Source: Hyaloscypha bicolor E (taxonomy: Eukaryota; Ascomycota; Leotiomycetes; Helotiales; Hyaloscyphaceae). From it: a stretch of 64,000 bases of DNA. The notes under the pieces are model-generated. The model was not told the origin of the DNA. It was given only the letters and a program-made list of their open reading frames with translations, and ran no database searches. The position numbers and the translations under genes were made by a program. Shown here in pieces: positions 8,113 through 19,958 of the stretch; the first letter of the stretch is position 1; every line of letters begins with the position of its first letter. The stretch lies in assembly GCF_002865645.1 (NCBI RefSeq), contig NW_020194675.1:114293-178292 (forward strand), read 5' to 3'.

Positions 8113-10994
8113 TGTGGTGCCTTCGTGTTCTGAGCGAATGTGGGTTGTGGTGTTCAATTAGAAAGAAGAACGGGGGGGGGATGAATGAGAAGCTGGAATG
8201 GAATTGTACGGGAGAAATGGAAAGAACAAAGGGGAAGAAGACAAGAAGTATGCCGTGTCGTGTCGAGAAGTGTCGAGTAGTAGTGTCGTACGGTGGTGGC
8301 GAGCTTGTTATGTAGGAAGAAAAGTTGGAAGGTTGTGTTGGGGATAGTTATTTATGGGAGCTTGGTTCCTTGCAGCACCAGCAGGGGTGCCCGGGGAGCA
8401 GGGGTCGGTGCCAGCCGGTTCTTTCCTCTTCGAGCTTCGGATCCCCCGTCACTGGGCTGGATCGGGCTGGGCTGTGCTGAGGCCCCGCTGCGACGCGCAC
8501 AATTGCACAATTCACTTTCTCCCGTCCAATTGGAGGTCCTGCCCCTGCCTCTGCCGCTGTCTCGCTTCTGCCTCTCCGTCGTGGCGCTTCTGAATTTTCA
8601 GCGCCAACCGAACGCCATCTGGGGATGACGCATCGACAGCAGGGCGGAGAATACCGGTAAGGAGCTTGTTGATCCTGCATCACGGGGGGTGTACCTGCAG
8701 AAGCTGAACACTGCAAATGCAACTGCACCGTTCAATCCCATGCGGTTTCCCAGGTTTGTTCCCGTCTTCGTGATTCCCTTGCTCTCTTTCCTTCAATTCC
8801 ATCTTTGCAGATATGGTCTGTCTGAGTATCTTATTGCCCCAGTAATCAATACTACTATGTACGTGTCACACTGTCACGTCAATCTCGTGTTCATGACGCC
8901 CGCCAAAAGCTGCCTTGGCAGAATACGAGGGTCAGGGGCAAAAGCCCGCTGAAGTCCCGGTGGAATCGAAACATCGGGCTTAGTGGCTGCGGCTTCCCCC
9001 CATTGGGGAAGAGATCGTCAGGGATGGGCTGGCAAACAAATCATCACATGTTTCCCGCCAAGCGATTATGAAATCGAAACAGCTGACATAAAGTCTCGTC
9101 TTCTTTCCCTTTCTCTTCTTCTGCTCCTGAGACGTCATTGGCCCCTCCTTCGGGGACTTTCGAAGCTAGTGCAACTCTCTTCTCCCAATGACTGCGATTC
9201 TAGGACTGTGCTGGCATGGAACTGAGACGAGTGGTCTTCATTGATTCCATTCGCTGAGGCTACTGCCTCATGCTAGGGACCACACCCGTCTTCCCTTTAT
9301 CCAAGTGGAAGCATTCAAGAGCTTACAGGCCAAGCTCAAATGACGTATGTTCAGAGAGCGAATTGGAGGACGTCACGTGGCGTTGTCCTGCTCATTAATC
9401 CATATTCTTTTGCTTTATGCATCATGCCATTCGACCAGCTTGTTCGTCCACCTGTAGTATAGAATCTGTCAGGGAATGTAGTGAGATTCTTTATTTAGTT
9501 ATCATTGTTGAGACATATGAATGTGAAAGTCGAGTCTTTTTGGCGTGGGTTATCGTTGCTGCTCCGAGTTGCCACTCGGCGGGTGGTGGGTACGTAGTAA
9601 CCACGGTACGACGCCTTCGCGGATGCTAAAATTGCAGTGCAGTGCGAGTGCTAGTGCGGCTACTCGCATGAGGAGTCGGTCTCGTGACATCCAATCCTAC
9701 TGTACCTTTCGTACAATGTGGTTAATCAGCGCAAAGCGACGCGGGGTAACGCCAAATCCTGAAAAAGCGGAAAAAATAGCACCATATCACATGTAGGCGG
9801 TGGTCCAAAAACGTGACTTTAGCCCACGGTAAGAATGGAAAACAGGGTGGCAAAATCTCGGAGGACCCTTTAACTAACATTAAACGCACGGAACATCCAA
9901 GAGCTTACAAACCAAGCTGGGGATAAGAGGTTCATCAGTCCCTCCTTTGAACGGAAAAGGCACACAATTCATACGCGGCTATCGTTCATCAGATGACTCG
10001 ACATCATGCACCCGAAAAATCATCACTTCATGCATTACACAGCACGAGATGAACCTGGAATTGATATTAGAAGTTCTCTAAGTCTTGTTCTTTTAATACA
10101 ATTACGAAATTGCTACTCAAGTTGCAGGAACTCGTGTAGGGCGACCCTCCCTGGCGAAGCCCCCGCCAGTCGAAATCAAAAGCCACCGGCAAACTAACTA
10201 TACAATTCTCACTTCTCACCTCTCACCTCTCTCACCTCTCGCCTCTCCACAACTTTTATGGTTGAAAAACGCGTACACCTCGCCGTCAAGTAAACCTTAC
10301 CGCGAGTTCTCTCACAATGCCACTCAACACCCCCAGACATTTGCCAGGTCCACCGCCAGGCATATCACGTCTATGTTTGGCCCCGCATCCCACGACGATC
10401 AGTTGAGATAATTCTTCACCAAACTTTCTTCAGCTCAGCAACCGTGCACCTATCATTATCCCAGAGGTTCGAGAGCCGCTTTCCGGGGACGTTTACTTGT
10501 TTCATGTGCATGGTGGTTTTTGACACCAGTCTGGGGAGCTGGGATAATTATTTATCTATCAGAGCGAAATTGGGGATCTCCAGAGGGGTGCAAACGTGAT
10601 TGAGTGTCAGTGTCATGATTGAGACTTCAAAATGGTGCAAATCGGCAAAGTGTTTATTCCCGTTCGCACACAACGGGCATATTGAAAGAGACACACAACA
10701 AGGATCAGGTACGTGCTCATAGTAACCATTAGAAGAGAGAGCAGGTGTGTTATTCTCCAGTCACTACGCCAAATTCATCATCTCCTCTCCTGTACACCCA
10801 GAAGCACCACATGCCGATTCAGAAAGGAACATAGGTAGCCATGAATTTATTCATCTCTCTTTTCTACGTCTATCATGCTCGCTATGAATGACTTTAATTC
10901 AAGGAAAAGGGAAGTCACGAGGTCACTCGTCCATCACGTTCCTATTCGAGCACCATCTTATCTCATCTCCAGTGCACCAGGATCTTACCGACTA
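8113..10994. other. Long intergenic region without a supported gene
   Basis: The first ~250 bases are the upstream region of the glucanase gene; an ATAAATA motif on the minus strand near 8349-8355 is a possible TATA element. No frame in the rest has a protein-like composition together with splice signals. A 22-bp sequence, (T/C)CAAGAGCTTACARRCCAAGCT, occurs at 9315-9336 and 9897-9918. A CT-rich microsatellite (repeats of CTCACCTCT) lies at about 10207-10250. Confidence 0.5.
10207..10250 (+). repeat. Pyrimidine microsatellite, CTCACCTCT-type
   Basis: Imperfect repeats of TCACCTCTC, CTCACTTCTC and CTCGCCTCTCC. Such tracts often mark fungal core promoters, but no convincing downstream gene is visible. 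Confidence 0.6.
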
Positions 10995-12843
10995 TCAAAA
11001 CACAGCTCTCGCCACCATCCAAAGGGCAAGGCACCTCATAACAAAAATCTCAAGATCTAAGAGCTCAGCCCATCCCAACGCAATATGTTCTGCAATCAGC
11101 AGCCGTAAGAGTCGTGGGGTATATTCCTTCTGTTCAGGAGCGCTTGAATGCATGCGAACGAAGTCGTCAAGACTTGATGCTCCCGCCTGACTGGCTTCCT
11201 TCCCACTTGGAATTGTGCTGGCTGGTGGTGGGCTCTTGGGCTCATCGAGACAGACGATCGGCGCTGGACGTGTGCGGAGGGCGGAGATGAGTTTGAACGA
11301 CAATGTCCCCCGAAGAGCGAGAGGAGGGCATTCTTGCCAACCACATTCGAGTTTTGAGAGTAGATCGGTGGATGAGATTGAAATGGTGGAGCTTTCGTGG
11401 TGTTCTGTCATTATTCCGTCAGGAAGATCGGGGTACCGAATAACACGGGAGTAGAAAATCGGCGTCAAGACTCGGATCTCGAGCTCGTCTGCTTCTCCTT
11501 CTGCCAACTGCGCGGAAGAGGACATTATGACTTCTGGAGATATATCGTGGAGTCCAGCGGGGATATATCGTATTCTCAGCGCATCCTGAGAATTTCCAAC
11601 CAGTTCCCTCAAATATCGACGAAATATGGATTCGATAAACAGTTCCGTCTCATCAGCGTGTCTCGCAATCGTGCTCCCCTTCGGTTCAGGACGGAAAACC
11701 CACGGCAGCTTCTTTCTGAAAAGAATGATAACAGCTTGCTGGATCGTCCGTGGGAACGTCGCAAGGCCTACCCACCACCAACTTACCAGGAATCGCGTCT
11801 TTTGCCACACACTCATGGTTGCTGGGTCAATTTGGTCGTCGACGGAGTAGATTCTAGCGATGAGCTTTGCTTTTCCTTCGGGCGAGCTGAGGGTAACGGT
11901 GGAGTTTATGGTCCCTGGAGAAGAGAGGTTAGGGAAGAAGGGGTCGTAGGCTGCGAGAGAGTATGAGCCGGCTCGGCTATTGAAGACTGAGACGTAGAAG
12001 TCTTTTGTCCAGGCGCTTGTGTATCGTGGTTTGGAGAGTCTAGAAGGAGTGAACGAGTTAGGTGCGGATTTGCGATCAGGCTCCACAAAATAGATTCGTC
12101 GCTCGTCGAAAGTATTGTTTACTTCTAGGATCAGGGCAGAGAGTTCTCTGGATGAGGAGTAGAGGTACCATACTGAGAGGGGGTTGGAGGCGTAGCCGAG
12201 GAAGCGGGCGGCTGTTACGAGGTAGGCATGGGCATATTGGTTGGGATCAATATCCTGGATCAGGTAAGCTCTGAAGCGTGATGTTCTTGGTCTAAACACA
12301 TACCTGGCCTTCAAGATACTTCCTCAGCTTCCCCTGTAAGCCGCCCTCCACGTGACCTCGATCCAGGTAATCGTCTCCATTTACGGTGTACCACGCCCCC
12401 CCAGGATTCAGACTGAATAGTCTCAAGTACCAAGGAGCCTGCTCCTTCCCATCGTCCTCAGATATCATGCCTCCAACTGAACCTTCCCATCCCACGGGAA
12501 CCCCGGTCAAGAGATACGAGTATCCAAACCCATGCTTGGATGGGAACATTCTTACATGACTTGTTCTGCAAGGAAAGAACAGAGGCTTGATTGGGAAGTT
12601 GTCACTGGAAGAAATTCGTTTGAGACCGAGTATATATCGAGTGAGTTGAAAGAGATAAAATAATGCGGTCGCAGCTATGGCGGAATCGATGACGATGGTG
12701 GGGTTGAGATATGCATTGACGAACTCCTGGAATACCTCCCAGTTTTGATATATGCCAAAGGAGAATAGAATAATGATATCTAGGGGTCTTCCGAAGAATA
12801 AAACGAGACCCAAAGGCAGCAAAGGCAGAGGATAGGACTCCAT
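10995..12843 (-). CDS. DUF1365-family membrane protein, about 599 aa
   Basis: Exons are 12843-12304 (180 codons) and 12254-10995. The 49-nt intron (12303-12255) has donor GTATGT and acceptor CCAG; it is the only acceptor I found that keeps the frame. The first ~75 residues hold two or three hydrophobic segments, probably membrane-spanning. The DUF1365 signature follows: HVRMFPSKHGFGYSYLL at about 95-111, then LGYASNPLSVWYLYSS after the intron, and EVNNTF. A further hydrophobic segment (VSWWWVGLATFP) lies mid-protein. Bacterial DUF1365 genes often sit beside cyclopropane-fatty-acid synthase and amine-oxidase genes, suggesting lipid modification; function is unproven. The gene diverges from MBF1, with about 450 bp between the start codons. 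Confidence 0.85.
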
Positions 12844-13293
12844 ATCCGAATGTGAGCCTCCTGTGATGGGACGGCGGGGTACATGTACAATTGATCAATC
12901 CGAACTCGTTCGTCTTCGTAGATGCATTATAACAGGCAGCGTGAACTCATTATGAAATACGCGACATTTAGTAAGGACAAAAGGATTGCAAATTGAAGAA
13001 TTAGAACAGGCCATAATTCACAACGTCGAGTTTCAAGAGAATATCAAAAAAGGGACGTCCGAGATCTACCGGGATCTTGAACCAATGGGGCTTAGCGTCT
13101 GATTCACACGGCAAGCGCAATTGTGTGCCACAGCCTCACCCCCAAATCGATCGCAACATATTTCAACCTCTTCCCTTGCCTTCCGCTTCCACCCACAACC
13201 ACAAACAACTTCCTCCCACACAGCAAACAACTCCTCGTTCTGAAGCCGATCCTCTCCACAGTCCAACCTCAAAGCAATCCACCTACCGCAATC
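12844..13293. other. Divergent promoter region between DUF1365 gene and MBF1
   Basis: No gene is present. The last ~170 bases before the MBF1 start are very C/T- and A-rich (CCTTCCGCTTCCACCC and similar), typical of the leader of a highly expressed fungal gene. Confidence 0.5.
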
Positions 13294-13839
13294 ATGGATG
13301 ACTGGGACACCGTCACGAAAATTGGAAGCAAGACCCGCGGGGGCGGAGCAGCACGAGAGACGGTCGTCAGAGGCAAATCCGCGCTCAACGCCGCCCAAAG
13401 AAGCGGAACGGTCATCGGAACAGAGAAGAAGTTTGGCGCTGGCAACTCTGTATGTTCCCCTCTCCTTTCCCCAATTCCCTCTCATCCCAACCCTTCAGCT
13501 CCAGAACCTCTACTGACGTCCTCCTCACAGGCCTCCAAACCCGGCGTCGAAGGCCAACATCTCACCAAAGTCGACCGCAGTGATGACATCGTCAAGCCCA
13601 ACACAGTTGGCAAGGAAGTCGGCGACGCCATCTCTCAGCAGCGACAGAAGATGGAGCCGAAGATGACACAGAAGGACCTGGCGACCAAGTGCAACACGAC
13701 CCAAAGTATCGTCGCGGACTTCGAGCGCGGATCTGCGGCCCCGGACCAGAAGATCCTGGCGGCGATGGAGAAGGTTCTGGGGGTTAAGCTGCGGGGAAGC
13801 GATATTGGTGCGCCGAGATTTGGTCCTAAGAAGAAGTAG
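13294..13839 (+). CDS. mbf1: Multiprotein bridging factor 1, 154 aa
   Basis: Exons are 13294-13449 and 13531-13839. The 81-nt intron (13450-13530) has donor GTATGT, branch CTGAC and acceptor CACAG; its length is a multiple of three and it lacks stops, so frame alone would miss it. The N-terminal MBF1 domain begins [11 protein letters not shown] and includes [12 protein letters not shown]. The C-terminal helix-turn-helix (Cro/C1 type) includes [20 protein letters not shown] and [23 protein letters not shown]. The protein ends GPKKK. MBF1 is a conserved coactivator bridging bZIP-type activators such as Gcn4 and TBP; it also acts at ribosomes to maintain reading frame. Length is normal for the family. 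Confidence 0.96.
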   Translation: MDDWDTVTKIGSKTRGGGAARETVVRGKSALNAAQRSGTVIGTEKKFGAGNSVCSPLLSPIPSHPNPSAPEPLLTSSSQASKPGVEGQHLTKVDRSDDIVKPNTVGKEVGDAISQQRQKMEPKMTQKDLATKCNTTQSIVADFERGSAAPDQKILAAMEKVLGVKLRGSDIGAPRFGPKKK

Positions 13840-14109
13840 AGTGGCGGGAGAGGATATACACTGTGGCTTGGGTACAATTGTCACAACGGATATGATAATG
13901 AATCAGCGTTGCTTTCGATGGAGGGGGCGGATACTGGAAGGGGGTCCTGAATGAATCGTACGCGAAAATCAATGGGTTCAATCATGTGTTCATGGTCATA
14001 GAAGTCACAAAACGAAAACTACAATAGAGAAGATCGTCAATTCATCGTGCGTTCGTTGGTACTATCTGCAATTCTCGCTCCGTGCTATCCAATCCATCAT
14101 CCCTCATCT

Positions 14110-15573
14110 CTATGCAGCACGTCTCACACGTTCTCTGATATCATCTTCTCCAGGTTTCTCGTCTCTGTTCACAACAAGGGCTTCCACCTTGCCCATCTTC
14201 ACGATCCTCACCCACTCTGGAGCGATCTCTGATACCAGCAGTCTAACACATGTAGCTCCCTCCTCTCTCGATATTGGAGTCTTAAAGGAATCCCTCAACT
14301 TCCCAAGCACGGTCGGCAGAGTGAAGGATATTCTCTGCTGGCCAATCGAGCTAGACGTGCTCAGAATACTCAGCACCCCAACAACTTCTTCGATCCTCTG
14401 CAATGCTGCTTTCCGAGCAATGTCTGCATTCGATGGTGGTGGTGGAAGAGTCGATTGGTGAAGTTGTTTGGCCCGCAGCCGCTCGAGAAGTGTGAGCTTC
14501 TTTCCGTCTGGCGTCTCTGGTAGCTTTTCCTTTGTTTCCTTCTTGACAACTATGCCTGCTCTCAAGTCCTCCAATCTTCGCTGCCCTTTCGCTAGCAAGG
14601 GTGACATCTTGACCAGCGAAGAGCACGTTGTAATTGGTTCCAGTGGCAGGCTCCCAACGAATTGTTGAATCGGCAAATCGGCATCTTTCACTTCCCATGC
14701 CTCCTCCAGTCCTCGAACGAACATTACGTTCAAAAGATTCTCGTTGACAGGTCTGGCTATCCTGCCAGCCTTCCCTGTAGTTGAATTGATCTCAATGCAG
14801 ATCTTCCCATGTCCATAATCGGATAAACTGAGCCGTGATATTTTATGATCCTTGTTTCCCTCAGGAATATGTGTATTCATAACCCCCAGTGTCCTGCGGA
14901 TATCTTCGAGAGTGACTCGTCTCTTCCCCCATGCTCGAGCAACGTCCGGGCAGAGGTTGCGCAGGTCCGCTGGTGAGTGTGTTCCATTGTGGGCGCAATG
15001 TATTGATAATGCTGTGAGAAATGCTGCGTGTAGATTGACGAGGTCGATTAATTCTGCCGGAAGGTTTTGAGGAGGTTCGGTATGAATATTTTCCGGCGTC
15101 GATTCGAGGATGCCTGAGCTTGAGCTGTTGAAACCGAGCGGAGTTCTAGTTGGGGTTTTCGTAGAGATGCAGAATCGGTCGAGGAGGCTACGCGCACCTT
15201 TCGTAGGCGTTTCGATTGAGACAGGAAAGGATTGGGAGAGGATTGGCTTCCGTGGGGTTTCTGGAATTGATTTAATGTTGTTTGAAGGTCGTTGGGGCAA
15301 TTGTTTGATGGGTCTCGAGATTATTGCTGCAGAAAAAAGCGCTGAGACGGGTTCACTGTCCTCCTCCCCGGGTGCGACCTTCCTCTTCTTGTGATTCGTA
15401 GATTGGGTAATTGCGATGATGTCGACATAGTCGCTCTTCTCGATAATTGTCTTTGCGGTGCTGCTCCCTTTCGAGACCTTGGTGAACGCATCGATCCCTC
15501 GAGATTTGTTTGGCAAGGTCGAGGCGCTCCTCGGCGCCGTTGACAGCTTCCGTCGTTTGTTGGCGGTCGGCAT
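14110..15573 (-). CDS. cdt1: DNA replication licensing factor Cdt1, 487 aa
   Basis: A single exon is read from ATG 15573; the frame extends five codons further but without an ATG. The N-terminal ~130 residues are basic, Ser/Thr-rich and disordered. A central region (about 170-330) beginning PAELIDLVNLHAAFLTALSIHCAHNG resembles the geminin/MCM-linked winged-helix part of Cdt1. The C-terminal winged helix (CDT1_C) is at 382-487, with RISFTLPTVLGKLRDS and LVSEIAPEWVRIVKMG. Cdt1 loads the MCM helicase onto origins in G1. The sequence KSRGIDAFTKV near residue 30 vaguely resembles a PCNA-interacting degron but lacks the usual residues. The gene diverges from the gene at 15820. Confidence 0.88.
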   Translation of the reverse strand: MPTANKRRKLSTAPRSASTLPNKSRGIDAFTKVSKGSSTAKTIIEKSDYVDIIAITQSTNHKKRKVAPGEEDSEPVSALFSAAIISRPIKQLPQRPSNNIKSIPETPRKPILSQSFPVSIETPTKGARSLLDRFCISTKTPTRTPLGFNSSSSGILESTPENIHTEPPQNLPAELIDLVNLHAAFLTALSIHCAHNGTHSPADLRNLCPDVARAWGKRRVTLEDIRRTLGVMNTHIPEGNKDHKISRLSLSDYGHGKICIEINSTTGKAGRIARPVNENLLNVMFVRGLEEAWEVKDADLPIQQFVGSLPLEPITTCSSLVKMSPLLAKGQRRLEDLRAGIVVKKETKEKLPETPDGKKLTLLERLRAKQLHQSTLPPPPSNADIARKAALQRIEEVVGVLSILSTSSSIGQQRISFTLPTVLGKLRDSFKTPISREEGATCVRLLVSEIAPEWVRIVKMGKVEALVVNRDEKPGEDDIRERVRRAA

Positions 15574-15722
15574 GGTGAAAGAATACAATTGCTATAGAAA
15601 CTATGTTCGAAGCTTCTAATGTATGGAAGGTGGAGGTTGAGGGTTGCGACCGAGGGTGTGCAGAGTTTTGTAAATAGAATTTCGGCTGAGGAGGTTGGGA
15701 GTCGCGATGGGTCATGGACGTG

Positions 15723-15738
15723 ACGCGCTTTCTCGCGT
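15723..15738. promoter_or_regulatory. Paired inverted MCB (ACGCG) sites in the CDT1 divergent promoter
   Basis: ACGCG at 15723-15727 and its complement CGCGT at 15734-15738 lie 150-165 bases upstream of the CDT1 start and about 85-95 bases upstream of the divergent gene. ACGCG is the core of the MluI cell-cycle box bound by MBF complexes; cdt1 of fission yeast is a known MBF target. Binding here is inferred. Confidence 0.5.
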
Positions 15739-15819
15739 AAAGTGCTTTTCGCTTAAACTTGAAAGGGATACTTCAAACTTCAACCTCACGGCAATCTTCT
15801 GCTCATCTCCACAACAGCC

Positions 15820-16545
15820 ATGCCAACCAGTCTCCTCGAAGTCTTCCCACGAGAGATACGTGACCAGATCTACACATTTGTCCTCGCATCCTCCTCACGC
15901 GCGGTGACGCTGTCCCCTTGGACTGTGGAGATCGCAAGTTCCCTATCCCTGCTTCGAACATGCAAACAGATTCAAAGAGAATGCAAAGAAATCATATGGC
16001 ACCACAACGGGCTGAGCCTCCGAGAACCGACTCAACTGTTCCATAAGTTCAAAGGCCTTGCAAAGCATCGTCATGTGCGGCGCATTCGCCAACTCAAGAT
16101 TTGCATGGAGCTACTGGATCGAGACGAGCTTGAATGGATCTCGGCGTCTATGAAAGCGTTGGGAGATTGGTGCAGGTCGGGCAGACTGGAATCCATCACA
16201 ATAACTACCGCATGGGAGAGACCTCGGGGCGTTGACGAATTCAAGGAAATTCTAAGCCTGAGGAAGTACGGGGAGTCTTTGGACGGAAGACTGTATCAGG
16301 ATTCGAGCACTTGGACAAGGATGGTCGTCAATACGGGGTGGCCAAGATTCTCGCACTGGGGAAAGCAGGGGTGGCTGCGAGAAATGCTGTTGGATCTAAG
16401 TGGTATCGATGAATTGCTTAAGGAGATACATCATAGCTTTGGTGGCATGATGTACGTGGATGGGCGGTTATGCTACAGAGATCTGGTGCAGATTGAGGCT
16501 CCAAACTTGGATCCACGCAATGGCGAGATCAGAGTACTTCCATGA
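15820..16545 (+). CDS. F-box/2EXR-like fungal protein, 241 aa
   Basis: A single exon from ATG 15820. The N-terminus, LLEVFPREIRDQIYTFVL followed by LLRTCKQIQRECKEI, is the LPxEIRxxIY...LLxxCRxIxxE pattern of the fungal 2EXR/F-box-like families. The remainder (about residues 75-241) has WISASMKALGDW and LREMLLDLSGID stretches without a recognised fold. In related proteins the N-terminal motif may recruit targets to SCF ubiquitin ligases, but many copies are uncharacterised. It shares a 246-bp region with CDT1 and is the last gene before the AT-rich block. Confidence 0.8.
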   Translation: MPTSLLEVFPREIRDQIYTFVLASSSRAVTLSPWTVEIASSLSLLRTCKQIQRECKEIIWHHNGLSLREPTQLFHKFKGLAKHRHVRRIRQLKICMELLDRDELEWISASMKALGDWCRSGRLESITITTAWERPRGVDEFKEILSLRKYGESLDGRLYQDSSTWTRMVVNTGWPRFSHWGKQGWLREMLLDLSGIDELLKEIHHSFGGMMYVDGRLCYRDLVQIEAPNLDPRNGEIRVLP

Positions 16546-16817
16546 CTAGCATCTAGGTAGTTAATCAATCAGATTTCCTGACTCCTTTCCCCACACGAGT
16601 GCGATTTTCCGTTGCGCGGTTGGGAAGTGCGGTTTCAGTCATTTTTCTAAGATGCTCGAGATTATGCTTTCTTAAGGTTTATAAAGCATGTCCGTTATTG
16701 ACTTTTTTCACCCAAAAGACTTCACCATGCTTAGGATCTATTTTGTCAAATGCCTAGTTGTGAGTCAATGTGGGATCTTGTTCAGCGCGAGGGCTTTGCA
16801 AGCTTTCCACCCCCAAC
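16546..16817. other. Boundary between gene-rich and AT-rich DNA
   Basis: Sequence of ordinary composition with no gene seen. The RIP-affected block begins a few bases downstream, at the partial TIR element starting at 16818. Confidence 0.6.
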
Positions 16818-17090
16818 CAGTGTGAGCAAGAAATACTCAAGGTATTTATACTACTCATGAATATTCGTGAGTAGTCTTGAATAGAATATAAGTAGCGTAA
16901 AACTCAAATTTTTTGAGTAGAATAGAATATATATTCATGAATATTTATGAATAGTCACGTGATCTCAGTAAATTAATATATATATTTTATTAAAAAGAAC
17001 TAAGGTATCTATTAAGCAGCCTTATATAAGCTAAGCTAGTACTTATATAAGGCTACTTAAATACTAATTTTCTATAATAATAAACTAATT
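16818..17090 (+). mobile_element. Left part of a second copy of the hAT-like element
   Basis: It starts with CAGTGTGAGCAAG, similar to the TIR at 914. It then has a diverged palindrome (ACTACTCATGAATATTC and complement) and a stretch at about 16968-17090 nearly identical to about 1085-1203 (TTAAGCAGCCTTATATAAGC and AATACTAATTTTC are shared). The homology stops at AATAATAAACTA, where the gypsy relic begins. The right end of this copy was not found, so it is probably interrupted or lost. Confidence 0.6.
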
Positions 17091-19958
17091 ATTCTTTTTA
17101 TAATCTTGTTTTTTCTTTTTTTTCTCTCCTAATTATTATTATTAAATTCTTAAGTTAAGGTAATTCTATATAGATATAGGCCTTAATATTTATTATATTG
17201 CCTTAGATTCTATTAAGCAAAATTCGATTATAGTATATATTATAAAATACTTTAATATATTTTATTATAAAGATAATATAATAAATATTAGAACCTATAT
17301 TTATATAGAAATATTATTAAAATTTTATTTATTTAGTAAGTACTGCTATTATCTAATTAGATAATAAGGAAGTACTAGAGTAGAAGTATCTAAAGCTTTA
17401 CTAAATAAGGCTAGCTATATATATATTATATTAAAGATTCTTAAAAGAAATAAATAGAAGTAAATTAAATATTAAATTAATAAATTACCGGATATTTTAT
17501 ATATTATATATAAATATAAGAAATTTCTAGAATTCTAATAAAATTTAAAATAAAAGTATAAAGCTTATAATAGCTTAGAAATAAGGCTAAATACTTTTTA
17601 ATATTATAATTAAATAAAATATATATTTAAGACTTAAATAAATTTTTCTTTTTATAGTTCTGCCTTAGAATAAATATTATAGATATAATATTTAGAACTT
17701 GAAAAGTAAAGTAAAAGATCTTTTATAAAAATAATTTAAAGCTAAAAAAGGAAAAACTAGAATATAGAAGACTATAAGGAAATATATATATCCTATAGTA
17801 TACTAGTTCTAAAGGAGCTTAGTTTTCTAAATATCTCTAGTATATTTCAAATATATTTCTCTAGTAAAGCGGCTATATTATATATATCTAGAAAATATTT
17901 AGTATTTAGCTAAATATCTTAAATACCGGGTATTTAAATATCTAATAAATTATAATATTACTTTTCTTTTTAAAATAAGCTTATTTCCGAACTTAAAAAA
18001 AGCTATTAATCTATCTAATTTTATATTATTCTTTTTCCTAAAATAAACTAGTATCTCGGATATAGATATTATATATAAAAAACAGGTATTTTTAATATAT
18101 AACTTAGAAAGATTTATTATTATTTCTATATAGTTTTAAATAATTTTTTTTATATAATCTAGCTAGTATTATAGGTTTTATAAAAATTCTAATATATTAT
18201 TATTATTATTATAAAAGCTCTATAAAATAAGGGAATTATTATTTAATACTAAAACTAAATACTATATTAAATCCTTATTCTAATTAATTTACTAGATTCT
18301 ATATTTTAGTTTCTTTTTTACTAAGTTAATTATAATAACTCATTTAATATTATATTCTTATTTATTATTTTCTAATATTAATAGAGGTAGTTCCGGGTTT
18401 ATTTAATCTAGTAAAGAATTCTAAGAATTTTTTTATAGCTTCTTTATATAAAAAATTAAATATATTTTTATAATTTCTAATAATTTTAAAAGAAATAAAT
18501 AATTATACTATTCTAGAATCTTAAATAAGCCCTTTATTTAGTTTTCTAGTTTCTGGCTCAGATAATCGGATTTCTAATACTTTATAATAATCTATATTTT
18601 ATTCCCGATTTTAAAATTAATTAAATAGTAATATTTATTAGTTTATATTATATATTATTTCTATATTTGCTTTATATAACCTTAGGTAAGTTACTATAAT
18701 TTATATAATTAATTTACTAATACTTTAGCTTTATTTTTATTTAGTTTCTCTTTAAGTAAACTAGTATTAATAAAGAAATTCTAGTTTAAAGAAATATAAG
18801 ACTTATAGTCTTTTTTAATTATAAATAGAAACTAGCTAATAGTTTTATATTAAAAGAAGACTTATTAATAATTAATTATAATAACTTATTTATTCTAGTT
18901 ATTTTAATAATAATTAATATATAAATATAATTTCTAATTAAAATACTAATTAATAATCTTTATTTATTTATTTAAGGATAATTAGCTATTAAGGATTTGA
19001 GTTTAGTACTAATTCTTATATAGAATTCGTTTTAAAAATCAGATATAAATTAGAATTTCTAATCTAATATAATTATTTCTGAAATATTTATTTAGTATAT
19101 TATATAAAATAAAAATAAAAATATTAGTTATTTAATTATAATTATATCTTATACGGGAATTATAATTAAATACTTAAATAAATAATTTATAAATATAGTA
19201 ATTATATTATAGCCCGATTTATTTTCTAAATAGTTTTTAAAGTTTATAATAATTTATTATTAGAAATAATTAGAAATTAGAAGAAAATAAAATAAACTAG
19301 GCTTTTTATTTCTAGATATATATAATCTTTTATAAATATAATAATTACTATAGTATTAATTAATATTCTTATCTATAAATTACTAGTAATATTATTTTTT
19401 AAATAGCTAATAAAGCTTTATATATTTAGAATATCTAGAAAGAAATTTATTATATATTTTATAAATTAGAATAATCTATAAAAATAATTCGAAAATTATT
19501 TCGTTTTCTATAATATAAAAAGAGACCGTTTTATAATATTTAGATATTACTTTTAGCTTAGGCTATTATATATAACTTTTCTAAATCCGATAATATATAA
19601 TTATTTTATAGAATCTTATTTATAAGTTATAAGCTATTATATTTAATAGAAGCTTCTAATAGTACTTCTATAGAAGTAACTATAATAAAAGCTACTAGTA
19701 AAGCTTTTAGAAAAATACTTTTCTTTAGAAAAATTATATTTCTAATAAGAATATATATTTCAGGAAAGTCTTTAATATATATTTGGTTTTTAGAACTAAA
19801 TTCCGGATTAAATAAATCGATTTTATAAAGTATTATTATAAGTTATAAGTTATTAATAATCTCTAAATTAATTTTATTTCTAGAAAAAAGTATTTGAGTT
19901 TATAGCTTCTTTTTAATCTGGTTCTAAATATTTACTTTATTTTATTTTTATAATAAAG

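Noticed and set aside
11397..11966. 189-aa plus-strand frame opposite the DUF1365 gene
   Set aside because: Antisense to an exon with a recognised domain; no family character of its own.
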